From an uncultured Oscillospiraceae bacterium (GTDB taxonomy: Bacteria; Bacillota; Clostridia; Oscillospirales; Oscillospiraceae): 7,057 nucleotides of DNA. The notes under the pieces were generated by a model. The model ran no database searches and was not told where the DNA came from. It saw only the letters and a list, made by a program, of their open reading frames with translations. The stretch spans positions 1-7,057 of the forward strand of contig CAJTOE010000128.1 of assembly GCA_910577805.1 (NCBI GenBank), read 5' to 3'. Below are positions 6,530-7,057 of this stretch, piece by piece. The position numbers were made by a program, and so were the translations under genes. Each line of letters begins with the position of its first letter. Positions within the stretch are counted from its first letter, which is position 1.

Positions 6530-6569
6530 TCCTCCTAAGTCAAGAGCCTTGCAGGAGAACAGCACTCCT
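6530..6569 (-). promoter_or_regulatory. ftsZ: Competing hairpins around the ftsZ ribosome binding site
   Basis: In the - strand leader RNA, CUCCU (6557-6553) can pair with an upstream AGGAG (6569-6565, seven-base loop). Alternatively UUCUCCU (6559-6553) can pair with AGGAGGA (6536-6530), the ftsZ Shine-Dalgarno, over seven pairs including one U-G. The two structures are mutually exclusive, one freeing and one hiding the ribosome binding site. The complementarity is seen directly; a switching role is inference, and AGGAG/CTCCT repeats near a ribosome binding site can occur by chance. Confidence 0.35.
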
Positions 6570-6581
6570 ACACGCCACACT

Positions 6582-6610
6582 ATTGTATCCCTCTTTTCGC
6601 CATAGGTCAA
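6582..6610 (-). promoter_or_regulatory. ftsZ: Sigma-A-type promoter of ftsZ
   Basis: On the - strand, TTGACC (6610-6605) and TACAAT (6587-6582) are each one base from consensus and separated by exactly 17 bases. Transcription should start near 6575, giving a leader of about 53 bases before the ftsZ ATG. It sits in the gap between ftsQ and ftsZ, so ftsZ can be expressed independently of the upstream division genes. Confidence 0.85.
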
Positions 6611-6661
6611 GAGAAATCCGTCTAATTTGCAAACTTTTTCTTGCGCTTCTGGTAAGATATC

Positions 6662-7057
6662 CTAATCGGGCTGGAAAACCACATCGTAATCCGGCTGGGT
6701 CAGGTCCATGATGCCGGTTTCATATTCCTCACGGGAGCTGATCGCGGCCTCCAAGGCCCGCAGCTTGTGCAGATAGTCCGCCCCATAGGGCAGCTTGACC
6801 CGGAAGCGCTGGGTGAACTCCATCTCGATCCATGCGTCACGGGTGAGGTCGATGGACATGGCCTGCTCCAGCAGCTCCCGCTCCTCCAGAGCCTGGAGAA
6901 GGCCCAGAAGGCTCTCCCGCTTGAAGGCCGCCGCCTCGTCTGTGACCAGGTGGGTGCCCGCCGCAGGGGCCAGGGGCGTCAGGCCGGTGACGGTCAGGAC
7001 CTGCTCGCCGTTAGCCTGCTCCAGCAGCTTGCCGCTTGCGTTGATGAGCCAGCCGCC
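6662..7057 (-). CDS. ftsQ: Cell division protein FtsQ/DivIB, C-terminal fragment
   Basis: The frame is open from the window edge (7057) to a TAG at 6664-6662 and gives 131 residues, the C-terminal part of the divisome protein FtsQ (DivIB in Firmicutes). That protein is a single-pass membrane protein whose extracellular POTRA and beta domains bind FtsL and FtsB/DivIC. The visible segment begins GGWLINASGKLLEQ and continues VLTVTGLTPLAPAAGT, typical of the beta domain after POTRA. It ends with a strand-rich stretch, VKLPYGADYLHKLRALEAAI and GIMDLTQPDYDVVFQPD, resembling the FtsQ pattern in which a position-specific helix precedes a final strand. The N-terminus and membrane segment are outside the window. 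The internal ATG at 6859 is not a start, since recognisable FtsQ sequence precedes it. Location immediately upstream of ftsZ supports the call. Confidence 0.85.
   Translation of the reverse strand, partial: GGWLINASGKLLEQANGEQVLTVTGLTPLAPAAGTHLVTDEAAAFKRESLLGLLQALEERELLEQAMSIDLTRDAWIEMEFTQRFRVKLPYGADYLHKLRALEAAISSREEYETGIMDLTQPDYDVVFQPD

Overview
The window looks like chromosomal DNA from a GC-rich Firmicute, most likely the Oscillospiraceae/Ruminococcaceae side of the Clostridia. The basis is a PolC-type replicative polymerase C-terminus, a SigH-like sigma factor, Gram-positive style ribosome binding sites, and a high GC content (by eye around 60%). No mobile element, CRISPR array, tRNA or rRNA is visible. 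The species assignment is inference.

Layout. The + strand carries the 3' end of polC (2-403), a GNAT acetyltransferase (416-946), a 148-base leader region with a 12-codon peptide ORF (1037-1075), a Vat/CatB-like antibiotic O-acetyltransferase (1095-1724), ruvB (1737-2804) and glmM (2822-4183). A sigma-A-type promoter (4210-4238) then precedes a SigH-like sigma factor (4257-4850) and a small double zinc-ribbon protein (4930-5208). Two back-to-back terminators (5231-5267 and 5303-5337) separate this from the convergent - strand genes. These are ftsZ (6522 down to 5344), with its own well-formed promoter (6582-6610), and, upstream of it, the 3' end of ftsQ/divIB (7057 down to 6662).

How the parts relate. 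Most genes are core functions: replication, Holliday-junction branch migration, aminosugar supply for peptidoglycan, stationary-phase or developmental transcription, and division. The accessory part is 416-1724, two acetyltransferases of different folds placed between polC and ruvB, with less GC-biased codons than their neighbours.

The most interesting signal is in front of the xenobiotic acetyltransferase. A short peptide ORF with its own ribosome binding site ends 19 bases before the start codon. Its last sense codons (1059-1069) are complementary over 11 consecutive pairs (one G-U) to the start of the resistance gene (1097-1107), so the gene's ribosome binding site lies in the enclosed loop. 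This is the architecture expected of ribosome-mediated (drug-inducible) translation attenuation. Because ruvB follows after only 12 bases, the switch may also affect a DNA-repair helicase. A weaker, similar-looking arrangement of mutually exclusive hairpins surrounds the ftsZ ribosome binding site.
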